Origin: an uncultured Peptococcaceae bacterium
GTDB lineage: Bacteria; Bacillota; Dehalobacteriia; UBA4068
DNA length: 33,025 bases
Direction of reading: 5' to 3'
NCBI GenBank assembly: GCA_949289995.1
Contig: CASEQE010000083.1
Span: 1-33,025 of the forward strand
Below the pieces are notes generated by a model. That model worked only from the letters and a program-made list of their open reading frames with translations, ran no database searches and was not told the DNA's origin. Below, piece after piece: positions 1 to 6,891 of this stretch (position 1 is the stretch's first letter; the number at the start of each line of letters is the position of its first letter). Both the position numbers and the translations under genes were made by a program.

Positions 1-2
1 AA

Positions 3-1205
3 ATGGCGAAGCAAAAATTTGAAAGAACAAAACCGCATGTCAATGTTGGTACCATTGGTCACGTGGATCACGGCAAAACGACTTTGACCGCAGCGATCAC
101 CCTGTGCCTGTCCAAAGAGGGCGGCGCCCAAGTGATGGCCTACGATCAAATCGATAAAGCGCCGGAAGAAAAAGCCCGTGGTATTACGATCAACACGGCT
201 CACGTAGAATACGAAACGGAAAAGCGGCATTACGCGCACGTGGATTGCCCTGGCCACGCGGACTATGTAAAGAACATGATCACCGGCGCGGCGCAAATGG
301 ACGGCGCGATTTTGGTGGTAAGCGCGGCGGATGGCCCGATGCCGCAAACCCGCGAACACATCCTGTTGGCCCGTCAGGTGGGCGTACCCTATATCGTAGT
401 ATATATGAATAAAGCGGACCAGGTGGACGATCCGGAATTGTTGGAACTGGTAGAAATGGAAATTCGCGATTTGCTGAGCGAATACGAATTCCCGGGCGAT
501 GACATCCCGGTTATCGTAGGATCGGCGTTGAAAGCTTTGGAATGTGGTTGCGGCAAACGGGATTGCCCCAATTGCGGCAGCATTTGGCAGCTGATGGACG
601 CGGTGGATAGCTACATTCCCACCCCGGAACGGGATACGGATAAACCGTTCCTGATGCCCATTGAAGACGTGTTCACCATCACCGGCCGCGGCACGGTGGT
701 AACCGGCCGTGTGGAACGGGGTCAGATCAAAGTGGGCGATACGGTAGATATCGTTGGTTTGATGGATGAAAGCAAAAAGACGGTGGTAACCGGCGTAGAA
801 ATGTTCCGCAAATTGTTGGATTATGCGGAAACCGGTGATAACATCGGCTGCTTGCTGCGTGGTATTGACAGAAAAGAAGTAGAACGCGGCCAAGTATTGG
901 CGAAACCGGGCACGATTCATCCCCATACCAAATTTCAAGGCCAAGTATACGTTCTGACGAAAGAAGAAGGCGGCCGCCATACGCCGTTTTTCAACGGTTA
1001 TCGTCCCCAATTCTATTTCCGCACCACGGACGTAACCGGCGTGGCCAAACTGCCGGAAGGCGTGGAAATGGTAATGCCTGGTGACAACATTGTGATGGAT
1101 ATCGAATTGATTACCCCTATCGCGATTGAAGAAGGTTTGCGCTTCGCTATCCGCGAAGGCGGCCGTACGGTAGGTTCGGGCGTGGTTACCGCGATCAACG
1201 AATAA
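3..1205 (+). CDS. tuf: Elongation factor Tu
   Basis: EF-Tu is the GTPase that carries aminoacyl-tRNA to the ribosomal A site. The 400-residue product is full length and shows the P-loop GHVDHGKT (residues 19-26), the switch I segment with RGITI (59-63), DCPGH (81-85) and NKAD (136-139), followed by domains 2 and 3. The gene starts at the third base of the window, so its promoter and ribosome binding site are not visible. An unusual feature is a short insert at the end of the G domain with four cysteines (181, 183, 188, 191; C-x-C-x4-C-x2-C) where many EF-Tu proteins have an acidic helix. This resembles a small zinc knuckle, and I believe similar inserts occur in some other Firmicutes. A terminator follows, so it is probably transcribed apart from rpmG. 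Confidence 0.98.
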   Translation: MAKQKFERTKPHVNVGTIGHVDHGKTTLTAAITLCLSKEGGAQVMAYDQIDKAPEEKARGITINTAHVEYETEKRHYAHVDCPGHADYVKNMITGAAQMDGAILVVSAADGPMPQTREHILLARQVGVPYIVVYMNKADQVDDPELLELVEMEIRDLLSEYEFPGDDIPVIVGSALKALECGCGKRDCPNCGSIWQLMDAVDSYIPTPERDTDKPFLMPIEDVFTITGRGTVVTGRVERGQIKVGDTVDIVGLMDESKKTVVTGVEMFRKLLDYAETGDNIGCLLRGIDRKEVERGQVLAKPGTIHPHTKFQGQVYVLTKEEGGRHTPFFNGYRPQFYFRTTDVTGVAKLPEGVEMVMPGDNIVMDIELITPIAIEEGLRFAIREGGRTVGSGVVTAINE

Positions 1206-1223
1206 GAAAAGATTGCTGAAACG

Positions 1224-1266
1224 AAAGGCCGGGCGGCAAAGGAATTTGCCGCCCCGGCTTTATTTT
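1224..1266 (+). terminator. Intrinsic terminator after tuf
   Basis: A GC-rich hairpin (about 13 bp, one bulge, GGAA-type loop at about 1241-1244) has arms starting GCCGGGCGGC and ending GCCGCCCCGGC. It is followed by TTTATTTT. It lies 18 bases after the tuf stop and before the next promoter. Confidence 0.9.
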
Positions 1267-1288
1267 GCGCCGGTTATGAATTTAAATA

Positions 1289-1317
1289 TTGACAGGCCGG
1301 TTAATTTATGATAATCT
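1289..1317 (+). promoter_or_regulatory. Sigma-A promoter for rpmG-secE-nusG-rpl genes
   Basis: The -35 box is TTGACA (1289-1294). The -10 box is TAATCT (1312-1317) with a 17-bp spacer and a TG one base upstream (1309-1310), which makes an extended -10. GATAAT at 1310-1315 is an alternative -10 with a shorter, 15-bp spacer. It lies directly between the tuf terminator and rpmG. Confidence 0.8.
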
Positions 1318-1366
1318 AACTTAGTGCCCATATATGGGTAAAATCGCTACAAGGAGGCGGCCGAAG

Positions 1367-1516
1367 ATGCGCGTTTCGGTTACGATGGCCTGCACGGAGT
1401 GCAAAAGACGGAATTATATGACCACCAAAAATAAAAAGACCACTCCGGACAGATTAGAAATGAAAAAATATTGCAGCTTTTGTAAAACGCATACCCTTCA
1501 TAAGGAAACAAAGTAA
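1367..1516 (+). CDS. rpmG: 50S ribosomal protein L33
   Basis: This is the small L33 protein of the large subunit. The 49-residue product has the two CxxC pairs (Cys9/Cys12 and Cys36/Cys39) that mark the zinc-binding form, and ends in the usual HTLHKETK. I chose ATG 1367 because AAGGAGG (1351-1357) stands 9 bases upstream and the protein then has the standard length. An in-frame ATG at 1334 would add 11 residues but has no ribosome binding site. The order rpmG-secE-nusG is the common Firmicutes arrangement. Confidence 0.97.
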   Translation: MRVSVTMACTECKRRNYMTTKNKKTTPDRLEMKKYCSFCKTHTLHKETK

Positions 1517-1531
1517 GGATGTGAAGTCGGC

Positions 1532-1774
1532 ATGGCTAATTTAAAGGAAGCTGCTGCCCGCGCTGCCGCACAAAATAGCGGTAAAAAAAGAAAGGGCGGC
1601 GCCAAATCTTTTTTTAAGGGCGTTTGGGCGGAATTGAAAAAAGTCCACTGGCCGGATAGAAAACAATTGATTACCTATACCGGCGTGGTGATTATCGCTG
1701 TTTTGCTGATGGCGGTTGTGATATCCATTTATGATTGGATTATCGCTTCTCTGCTGGGTTTGATCATCGCTTAA
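1532..1774 (+). CDS. secE: Preprotein translocase subunit SecE
   Basis: SecE is the small essential subunit that clamps SecY in the inner-membrane Sec translocon. The 80-residue product has a basic, Ala-rich N-terminus, then the amphipathic helix with the family signature ELKKVHWP (34-41), and one transmembrane helix at about 50-78. This is the short single-helix form typical of Firmicutes. It starts 15 bases after rpmG with AAGGA at 1515-1519, and nusG follows within 13 bases, so the three genes are co-transcribed. Confidence 0.96.
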   Translation: MANLKEAAARAAAQNSGKKRKGGAKSFFKGVWAELKKVHWPDRKQLITYTGVVIIAVLLMAVVISIYDWIIASLLGLIIA

Positions 1775-1787
1775 CGGGAGTTTGGCT

Positions 1788-2312
1788 ATGGAAAAACAAT
1801 GGTATGTGATTCATACCTACGCCGGCTATGAGAATAAAGTGAAGGCCAACCTGGAAAAACGTGTGGAATCCATGAACATGGAGGAAAACATTTTCCGGGT
1901 AATTGTTCCTATGGAAAATGAAGTTTCCATAAAAGGCGGCAAAAAGAAAATTACTCCCAGAAAGGTATATCCCGGTTACGTACTGGTAGAAATGAATTTG
2001 ACCGATACTTCTTGGTATGTGGTGCGCAATACGCCCGGGGTTACCGGTTTTGTGGGAACCGGTTCTAAGCCGGTGCCTTTGCATGAGGAAGAAGCGGAGA
2101 AAATCCTTATGCAAATGGGCTATATGGAAAATCGCTTTAAAGTGAACTTTAGCCTTGGGGAGTCGGTGCGAATTGCCTCCGGCCCCTTTGAAAATTTCGT
2201 AGGCGAAGTAACCGATATCGATGCCGAAAAAGGCAAACTGCGGGTTTCCGTATCTATGTTTGGGCGGGAAACGCCTGTTGAATTGGAATTCTCTCAGGTT
2301 GAAAAGCTGTAA
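1788..2312 (+). CDS. nusG: Transcription termination/antitermination factor NusG
   Basis: NusG binds RNA polymerase through its NGN domain and links it to Rho or the ribosome through its KOW domain. The product is 174 residues: NGN domain at about 1-105 (starting KQWYVIHTYAGYE) and KOW motif at about 122-150 (GESVRIASGPF, then FVGEVTDID). I chose ATG 1788 because GGGAG (1776-1780) lies 7 bases upstream. A TTG at 1782 in the same frame would add two residues and is less likely. It is followed by an 81-base spacer that carries an L1-type RNA site. Confidence 0.97.
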   Translation: MEKQWYVIHTYAGYENKVKANLEKRVESMNMEENIFRVIVPMENEVSIKGGKKKITPRKVYPGYVLVEMNLTDTSWYVVRNTPGVTGFVGTGSKPVPLHEEEAEKILMQMGYMENRFKVNFSLGESVRIASGPFENFVGEVTDIDAEKGKLRVSVSMFGRETPVELEFSQVEKL

Positions 2313-2340
2313 TATATATTATTTGTATCACGGTTTCCCT

Positions 2341-2370
2341 GTGGGAGGAGAGCCATCTCCGCCAAACCAC
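2341..2370 (+). promoter_or_regulatory. Probable L1-binding mRNA site upstream of rplK
   Basis: The 5' arm GTGGGAGGAG (2341-2350) faces CTCCGCCAAACCAC (2357-2370). The fold has an outer stem GUGG/CCAC, an asymmetric internal loop (GA opposite GCCAAA) and an inner stem GGAG/CUCC. The GUGGGAGG and ACCAC strands match the L1 site on 23S rRNA (helices 76-77) as I recall it. L1 is known to repress the L11-L1 mRNA in E. coli by such mimicry. It sits 10 bases before the rplK Shine-Dalgarno AAGGAGG. A nearly identical element precedes rplA. Binding here is inferred. Confidence 0.65.
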
Positions 2371-2393
2371 ATCAAAATAAGGAGGAAAGTAAA

Positions 2394-2819
2394 ATGGCGA
2401 AAAAGGTAACCGCAGTGGTAAAACTGCAAATACCTGCGGGAAAGGCAAACCCCGCGCCGCCGGTGGGCTCGGCCTTAGGCCCGCATGGCGTTAATATTAT
2501 GGGCTTTTGTAAAGAATTTAACGAGAAAACGGCCAATCAAGCTGGATTGATTATTCCGGCGGTGATTACCATTTATGAAGATCGGTCCTTTTCTTTTGTC
2601 CTGAAAACGCCTCCCGCGGCGGTATTGCTGTTGAAAGCCGCCGGTGTGGAAAAAGGCTCCGGGGTGCCCAATCGAACCAAAGTGGCTAAGGTGAGCAAGG
2701 AACAGGTGCGGGAAATTGCTACATTGAAAATGCCCGATCTGAACGCGGCCACAGTGGAAGCGGCCATGAAGATGGTGGAAGGTACCGCCAGAAGCATGGG
2801 CATCGTAGTAGAAGGATAA
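2394..2819 (+). CDS. rplK: 50S ribosomal protein L11
   Basis: L11 binds the GTPase-associated centre of 23S rRNA. The 141-residue product is the standard length and contains the N-terminal signature [16 protein letters not shown] and the C-terminal RNA-binding domain ending in [13 protein letters not shown]. The ATG at 2394 follows AAGGAGG (2379-2385). rplA follows after 49 bases. The two spacers flanking rplK both carry the same hairpin, consistent with joint L1 feedback on the L11-L1 unit. Confidence 0.98.
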   Translation: MAKKVTAVVKLQIPAGKANPAPPVGSALGPHGVNIMGFCKEFNEKTANQAGLIIPAVITIYEDRSFSFVLKTPPAAVLLLKAAGVEKGSGVPNRTKVAKVSKEQVREIATLKMPDLNAATVEAAMKMVEGTARSMGIVVEG

Positions 2820-2825
2820 AAAGCA

Positions 2826-2853
2826 GTGGGAGGAGCGCTGCTCCGCTGACCAC
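2826..2853 (+). promoter_or_regulatory. Probable second L1-binding mRNA site, upstream of rplA
   Basis: The arms GTGGGAGGAG (2826-2835) and CTCCGCTGACCAC (2841-2853) give the same fold as the site at 2341: GUGG/CCAC, internal loop GA against GCUGA, then GGAG/CUCC with a five-base loop. The stems are identical and the loops differ, as expected for selection on structure. It begins 6 bases after the rplK stop and ends just before the rplA Shine-Dalgarno. Confidence 0.65.
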
Positions 2854-2868
2854 GAAGGAGGTTTATAT

Positions 2869-3567
2869 ATGCCGAAACATGGCAAAAAATATGCCCAATT
2901 GGTAAAAGAGCATGATTATAAAGCTTTCTATGAGCCAGAACAAGCTTTGGCTTTGGTCAAAGAAGGCGCTAATGCGAAATTTGATGAAACCGTAGAATTA
3001 GCTATCCGGCTGAATTTGGATCCTCGCCAGGCGGATCAACAAATTCGCGGCGCGGTGGTATTGCCCAACGGTACCGGTATCAGCCGTTCCGTTTTGGTCT
3101 TTGCCAAAGGCGAAAAAGCGAAGGAAGCGGAAGAAGCCGGCGCAGATTTTGTGGGCGCCGAAGATATGGTGGAAAAAATTAAAGGCGGTTGGTTTGATTT
3201 TGACGTAGCCGTCGCCACCCCGGATATGATGGGCGCCGTTGGTAAACTGGGTCGTTTGTTGGGTCCCAAGGGTTTGATGCCCAACCCCAAGACCGGCACC
3301 GTTACCATGGACGTAGCGCGGGCGATCGCCGACATTAAAGCCGGTAAAGTGGAATATCGCCTTGATAAGGCCGCCAACATCCATTGCCGTATCGGCAAAG
3401 CTTCGTTCCCGGTAGAAAAATTATTGGAAAATTATCAAACCATCGTGGAAGTTCTGCTTAAGGCGAAACCCGCTGCGGCGAAAGGTCAATATATGAAAAG
3501 CGTGACTCTTTCTTCCACCATGGGGCCGGGGGTTCGTATTAACCCGGTTAAACCTTTAGGAAAATAA
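2869..3567 (+). CDS. rplA: 50S ribosomal protein L1
   Basis: L1 forms the mobile L1 stalk near the E site and is the usual translational repressor of its own operon. The 232-residue product is full length, with the signatures [13 protein letters not shown] near residue 50, the central domain [18 protein letters not shown] at about 128-145, and the closing segment [10 protein letters not shown]. The start ATG 2869 is preceded by AAGGAGG. The hairpins before rplK and rplA are its likely mRNA targets. Confidence 0.98.
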   Translation: MPKHGKKYAQLVKEHDYKAFYEPEQALALVKEGANAKFDETVELAIRLNLDPRQADQQIRGAVVLPNGTGISRSVLVFAKGEKAKEAEEAGADFVGAEDMVEKIKGGWFDFDVAVATPDMMGAVGKLGRLLGPKGLMPNPKTGTVTMDVARAIADIKAGKVEYRLDKAANIHCRIGKASFPVEKLLENYQTIVEVLLKAKPAAAKGQYMKSVTLSSTMGPGVRINPVKPLGK

Positions 3568-3589
3568 ATTTTTGTACAAGATTCCTACT

Positions 3590-3713
3590 TTCTTTGCCCA
3601 AGACAGCCGGTCCGTTTTTGCGGATAAGCATCATGCGCCGGCCGAGGCGGAAAGCAACCGATAGCCGTTATGGATTCGGGGCTTGCCGTTTGGGCAAAGC
3701 CCCGATTTTGTTT
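3590..3713 (+). promoter_or_regulatory. L10-type ribosomal protein leader
   Basis: The 200-base gap between rplA and rplJ carries the layout of the Firmicutes L10 leader. CTTTGCCCAA (3592-3601) is exactly complementary to TTGGGCAAAG (3690-3699) and would close a long arm. Inside lie CCAAGACAGCCGG and GCCGGCCGAGG, which resemble the L10(L12)4 binding region. The 3' closing strand is also part of the terminator hairpin at 3676-3705, so the two folds exclude each other. In B. subtilis L10(L12)4 attenuates rplJL this way; here the mechanism is inferred from the fold. Confidence 0.8.
3676..3713 (+). terminator. Attenuator terminator in the rplJ leader
   Basis: The stem TCGGGGCTT (3676-3684) pairs with AAGCCCCGA (3697-3705), continues by GCC/GGC inside with one bulge, and is followed by TTTTGTTT. 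Its right half overlaps TTGGGCAAAG, the strand needed for the alternative leader pairing. Confidence 0.8.
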
Positions 3714-3768
3714 AATCATTTCTTATATTTATAGATTTGCAAATTTTGAAGGGAGGTGCATTTGCATA

Positions 3769-4299
3769 GTGGATAAGAAGCCTCAACTGATTGAGAAAGA
3801 AAATCAAGTCGCCGCTTTACAAAAATTATTCAGTGAAAGCGCCGCAGCGATTATTACCGATTATCGTGGTTTAACCGTGGCCCAGGATACGGTATTGCGC
3901 AACAAAATGCGGGAAGCCGGCATTGAATATTTGGTAGCCAAAAACACGTTGATTAAAATTGCCTGTCATAATTTGGATCAGACTGCTTTGGATCCGTATC
4001 TGAACGGCCCTACAGCCGTAGCTTTTGCTCATGATCCGGCTGCTGCCGCCAAATTGATGTGTGATTTTATCAAGGAGACCAAAAAAACGGAAATCAAAGC
4101 CGCTTTGTTGGGCAACAAGCTGATCGATGCCGCCGGTGTGGAAGCTTTGGCGAAACTGCCCGCCAGGGAAGTGCTTTTGGGTCAGGTGGCTGGTGCCATG
4201 CAGGCCCCGTTGTCTGCCTTTGCTGGCGTTTGCGCCGGTATGTTGCGTCAATTGGTCACCGTTGTGGACAAGGTGCGGGAACAAAAAGCAACCGCCTAA
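3769..4299 (+). CDS. rplJ: 50S ribosomal protein L10
   Basis: L10 is the stalk base that binds 23S rRNA and several L7/L12 dimers. The 176-residue product has the N-terminal rRNA-binding domain (AIITDYRGLTVAQ near 27-39, YLVAKNTLIKIA near 53-64) and the C-terminal helix that holds L12. The start is GTG 3769, with GGGAGGTG (3751-3758) upstream. The same frame is open back to an ATG at 3670, but that ATG lies inside the leader terminator and would add 33 non-homologous residues. Expression is probably attenuated by the leader. Confidence 0.96.
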   Translation: MDKKPQLIEKENQVAALQKLFSESAAAIITDYRGLTVAQDTVLRNKMREAGIEYLVAKNTLIKIACHNLDQTALDPYLNGPTAVAFAHDPAAAAKLMCDFIKETKKTEIKAALLGNKLIDAAGVEALAKLPAREVLLGQVAGAMQAPLSAFAGVCAGMLRQLVTVVDKVREQKATA

Positions 4300-4390
4300 C
4301 CGTCCTCTCTGTATTCTCAACTTATATGTTTCCGGCCTAGAGGGCCAAAATCAAAAAATTGTTTAAAAATTTTAAGGAGGATATATATCT

Positions 4391-4768
4391 ATGTCTAAAG
4401 TTACGGAAATCCTGGATGCGGTTAAAGAAATGACCGTTTTGGAATTGGCTGAATTGGTTAAAGCTTTTGAAGAAGAATTTGGCGTATCCGCCGCCGCCCC
4501 CGTGGCCGTTGCCGCTGCCCCCGTGGCTGCTGCCGCCGCTGATGCTGCTGAAGAAAAGACCGACTTTAACGTCATTTTGGCCAATTTTGGCGCCAACAAA
4601 GTCGCCGTCATTAAAGTTGTCCGCGAAGTTACCGGCCTGCCGCTGAAAGAAGCCAAAGATTTGGTAGACGGCGCGCCCAAACCCGTTAAAGAAGGCGTTA
4701 ACAAAGAAGAAGCCGAAGCGATCAAAGCCAAATTGGAAGAAGCCGGCGCTTCTGTGGAATTGAAATAG
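4391..4768 (+). CDS. rplL: 50S ribosomal protein L7/L12
   Basis: L7/L12 forms the flexible stalk that recruits translation factors. The 125-residue product shows the N-terminal dimerisation helices (1-33), an Ala/Pro/Val-rich hinge (about 34-54) and the C-terminal factor-binding domain with [28 protein letters not shown] lies at 4373-4380 before ATG 4391. The 91-base rplJ-rplL spacer holds only a small GGCC/GGCC hairpin. The gene ends at a strong terminator, and rpoB, which normally follows, is absent. Confidence 0.98.
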   Translation: MSKVTEILDAVKEMTVLELAELVKAFEEEFGVSAAAPVAVAAAPVAAAAADAAEEKTDFNVILANFGANKVAVIKVVREVTGLPLKEAKDLVDGAPKPVKEGVNKEEAEAIKAKLEEAGASVELK

Positions 4769-4831
4769 TAGCCAAAAATATCGCGTGCATTTTGAGACTC
4801 CCTAAGGGAAATCAAACGACCGATATACAGA

Positions 4832-4868
4832 GGGCGAAAGTATACGTTGGTATGCTTTCGCCCTTTTG
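4832..4868 (+). terminator. Intrinsic terminator after rplL
   Basis: GGGCGAAAG (4832-4840) pairs with CTTTCGCCC (4855-4863), extended inside by TATA/TATG around a short loop, and is followed by TTTT. It closes the ribosomal protein operon at rplL. Confidence 0.92.
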
Positions 4869-5166
4869 CCGTCGTGTAGTATATTACGGAAGCAAACGTA
4901 TATGCGTGTTGGCGCGGCTTCCATCGTTTTTGGCTTCTGGTTTAAGCTGTTTTGGGAACAAAAGATTGTATCTATAGCGTCCACTATAAGGAATTGTTTT
5001 TGTGGGTAAACGTTTAACGCTGTGGCGGAAGCGACGGCATGTAGAGCCCGGCGAAGCTGGATCGTCTTGCCCGGCGCATACGTTTTGATCCGGACGAAGC
5101 GATTGATGTATTAATTGCCCCGCTGTCATGACGTTTCCAGCCTGATGTATGGTATGGCGTTTCCCC
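4869..5166 (+). other. Gap with a possible frameshifted small gene
   Basis: No intact gene is recognised in these 298 bases. AAGGAA (4988-4993) is 8 bases before a GTG at 5002, which opens a 28-codon frame (VGKRLTLWRKRRHVEPGEAG, then a short tail) stopping at 5088. From about 5059 the next frame, ending at TGA 5129-5131, reads KLDRLARRIRFDPDEAIDVL before IAPLS, which looks protein-like. A one-base shift near 5058 would join them into a peptide of about 43 residues. I do not recognise the product. It may be a decayed gene or chance. Confidence 0.3.
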
Positions 5167-6453
5167 TTAGTCCCAAGATAGCGATGGATCCTGTTCTACC
5201 GGTTTGGTTACGCCAGTTCTTCTTTCCTTGCTCAGGCCGCCGCTGAGCGGCGGGGTAGTAGATTGTAAAAAACAAGCGCGAAACAAGGCGTTTTCGCCAA
5301 ATTTGCGGCGTATTTGATCAATCGCCGTATCACCTTTCGCCAAGCGATCATAGTCATCCTGGATAAACAAGCGCATTTGCCGTATAGGGGTCGTCGTTAC
5401 TTTGGTAATGGATACGCCCAATTGCCGTAACGGCGTTGCGCCATCCCATAAGCGGTCGAATATCCAACAGGCTTGGCGATAGATTTCTATGGTGCTATCG
5501 CTAGGCTGCTCCAGTTGATGTTGCTGTGCAAAATGGCGGAAATCGTTGCTGCGGAGAAACACTCCAACGCAGCTACCGGATTGTTCGTCTTGACGCATAC
5601 GCATAGCCGCCGTTTCACAAAGAGAAAGTAAAAGATGATGTGCATCTTGGCGGTTGGTGATATCTTTGGCGGTGGTTAGCGAATTGCTATAGCCTTTGTT
5701 TAGCGGCGTTTGTTCCGTTAACGTATCTTCACCATAGCCGTTGGCAAAGCGCCATAATACTTCGCCATGTTTATGCAAGGCTTGTCGTAAGCGTTCGGGA
5801 TTGGCATGGGCCAATTGACCGATGGTAAAAATGCCCATTGCGTGCAGTTTTTGTTCGCTGGCCGCTCCCACCTGAAACATTTTTTTTACCGGCAACGGCC
5901 ATAATTTGCTAGGAATTTCCGGCGGAAACAGGGTGTGCACCAAATCTGGCTTGGCAAAATCTCCCGCTATTTTGGCTAATATTTTGTTATTGGATAAGCC
6001 GATATTGACGGTGAAGCCTAGCTCGTCGCGTATGCGGTTTTTAATTTGATAAGCGGCCTGTAGCGGCGGACCGTATAAACGTTGCGTACCGCTTAAATCA
6101 ATCCATGCTTCGTCTATAGAATATTGTTCTACAACCGGCGCTACTTCTTTGAGCAGAACGATTAATTTTTGCGAAGCTTGCACATATAGAGAGTAGTCTG
6201 GTGGAAAAACTTGCAAATAGGGACATTTTTTTCGCGCTTGATATAATGGTTCGCCAGTTTGTACACCCATCGCTTTTGCTGGCTCACTTTTGGCCAAAAC
6301 GATGCCATGCCGGGTCTTGCTATCGCCGCCGATGACGGCGGGAATTGTTCTTAAGTCGAGAGTTTCTCCCAGTATTTGTAGGCGGTATACCGCCGTCCAA
6401 GAAAGAAAAGCGCTGTTTACATCGACATGAGCGATAATTTTTTGTGAATTCAT
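5167..6453 (-). CDS. dinB: Y-family DNA polymerase (DinB/UmuC-like)
   Basis: This is a translesion polymerase that copies past DNA lesions. The 428-residue product has the catalytic acidic residues in HVDVNSAF (Asp11) and YSIDEA (Asp114, Glu115), then the thumb/HhH region with KILAKIAGDFAKPD and a little-finger domain to about 380. The DVNSAFLSW form and the segment RHGIVLAKS belong to a Firmicutes subgroup related to UV-repair polymerases. The start ATG 6453 has GAGGAC upstream. It is the second gene of an operon, 17 bases after a small protein gene, driven by a promoter with a LexA box, so SOS induction is very likely. No clear terminator is seen after it. Confidence 0.93.
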   Translation of the reverse strand: MNSQKIIAHVDVNSAFLSWTAVYRLQILGETLDLRTIPAVIGGDSKTRHGIVLAKSEPAKAMGVQTGEPLYQARKKCPYLQVFPPDYSLYVQASQKLIVLLKEVAPVVEQYSIDEAWIDLSGTQRLYGPPLQAAYQIKNRIRDELGFTVNIGLSNNKILAKIAGDFAKPDLVHTLFPPEIPSKLWPLPVKKMFQVGAASEQKLHAMGIFTIGQLAHANPERLRQALHKHGEVLWRFANGYGEDTLTEQTPLNKGYSNSLTTAKDITNRQDAHHLLLSLCETAAMRMRQDEQSGSCVGVFLRSNDFRHFAQQHQLEQPSDSTIEIYRQACWIFDRLWDGATPLRQLGVSITKVTTTPIRQMRLFIQDDYDRLAKGDTAIDQIRRKFGENALFRACFLQSTTPPLSGGLSKERRTGVTKPVEQDPSLSWD

Positions 6454-6470
6454 AAAATGTCCTCATTGAC

Positions 6471-6740
6471 TTATAAAATAATGCGGAATAAAATCCAGCG
6501 ATGGCTTTTGATTAAATAACGCAATTCAAATACTTTTTCCTGATCCAAAACCATTGCCCGACATAAATATTGCAACCCTTGTATACCGGCATAATGGATT
6601 TCTTTGGCGCTAAGGATTTCTTGTATGGATACGGTGTGCAAGTTATGGCGTTCATCTTCGTAACGAAATCGTAAAGGTTGTAAGCCGCCGTCTACATTGT
6701 GAAGAGAAAGCATTTGCACCGGTTTGTTTAGGGGCATCAT
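6471..6740 (-). CDS. Small SOS-operon protein of unknown function
   Basis: The product has 89 residues starting MMPLNKPVQMLSLHNVDGG. I chose ATG 6740 because GAGGTGG lies 6 bases upstream. Longer in-frame starts run into the promoter and its LexA box. Visible features are GGLQPLRFRYED, a central YAGIQGLQYLCRA and a C-terminal FELRYLIKSHRWIL. This pattern recalls small single-domain proteins found beside Y-family polymerases in other bacteria (DUF6504-like), but I cannot assign it firmly. No signal peptide or membrane helix is evident. It is the first gene of the SOS unit and precedes dinB by 17 bases, so a role linked to the polymerase is the best inference. Confidence 0.75.
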   Translation of the reverse strand: MMPLNKPVQMLSLHNVDGGLQPLRFRYEDERHNLHTVSIQEILSAKEIHYAGIQGLQYLCRAMVLDQEKVFELRYLIKSHRWILFRIIL

Positions 6741-6774
6741 ATGCGCCACCTCTTTAGAGATCATGTATAAATAT

Positions 6775-6803
6775 ATTATATTTAGAACATATGTTCGTGT
6801 CAA
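6775..6803 (-). promoter_or_regulatory. Consensus sigma-A promoter of the SOS operon
   Basis: On the minus strand the -35 box is TTGACA (6803-6798) and the -10 box is TATAAT (6780-6775), both perfect, with a 17-bp spacer. The spacer is largely occupied by a LexA box. The unrepressed promoter should be very strong. Confidence 0.92.
6784..6797 (-). promoter_or_regulatory. LexA operator (SOS box)
   Basis: On the minus strand it reads CGAACATATGTTCT, matching the Firmicutes LexA consensus CGAAC-N4-GTTCG at 9 of the 10 fixed positions (final T for G). It fills 14 of the 17 spacer bases between -35 and -10, so bound LexA would block polymerase directly. Confidence 0.9.
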
Positions 6804-6835
6804 CAGGAAAAATACGGTTTTTTGCCATAAAGAAT

Positions 6836-6864
6836 CCCCGCCTTTGCTATAGGCAAAGACGGGG
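6836..6864 (-). terminator. Terminator after the amidohydrolase gene
   Basis: A hairpin with arms CCCCGTCTTTGC and GCAAAGGCGGGG (one mismatch) is read on the minus strand and followed by the modest T tract ATTCTTTAT. It lies 27 bases past the amidohydrolase stop and upstream of the SOS promoter. Confidence 0.7.
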
Positions 6865-6891
6865 TGAAAGGCAAGAACATGTATATGCGGT

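Noticed and set aside
3670-3768. Upstream ATG extension of rplJ
   Set aside because: It lies in the leader terminator, lacks a ribosome binding site, and adds residues unlike L10.
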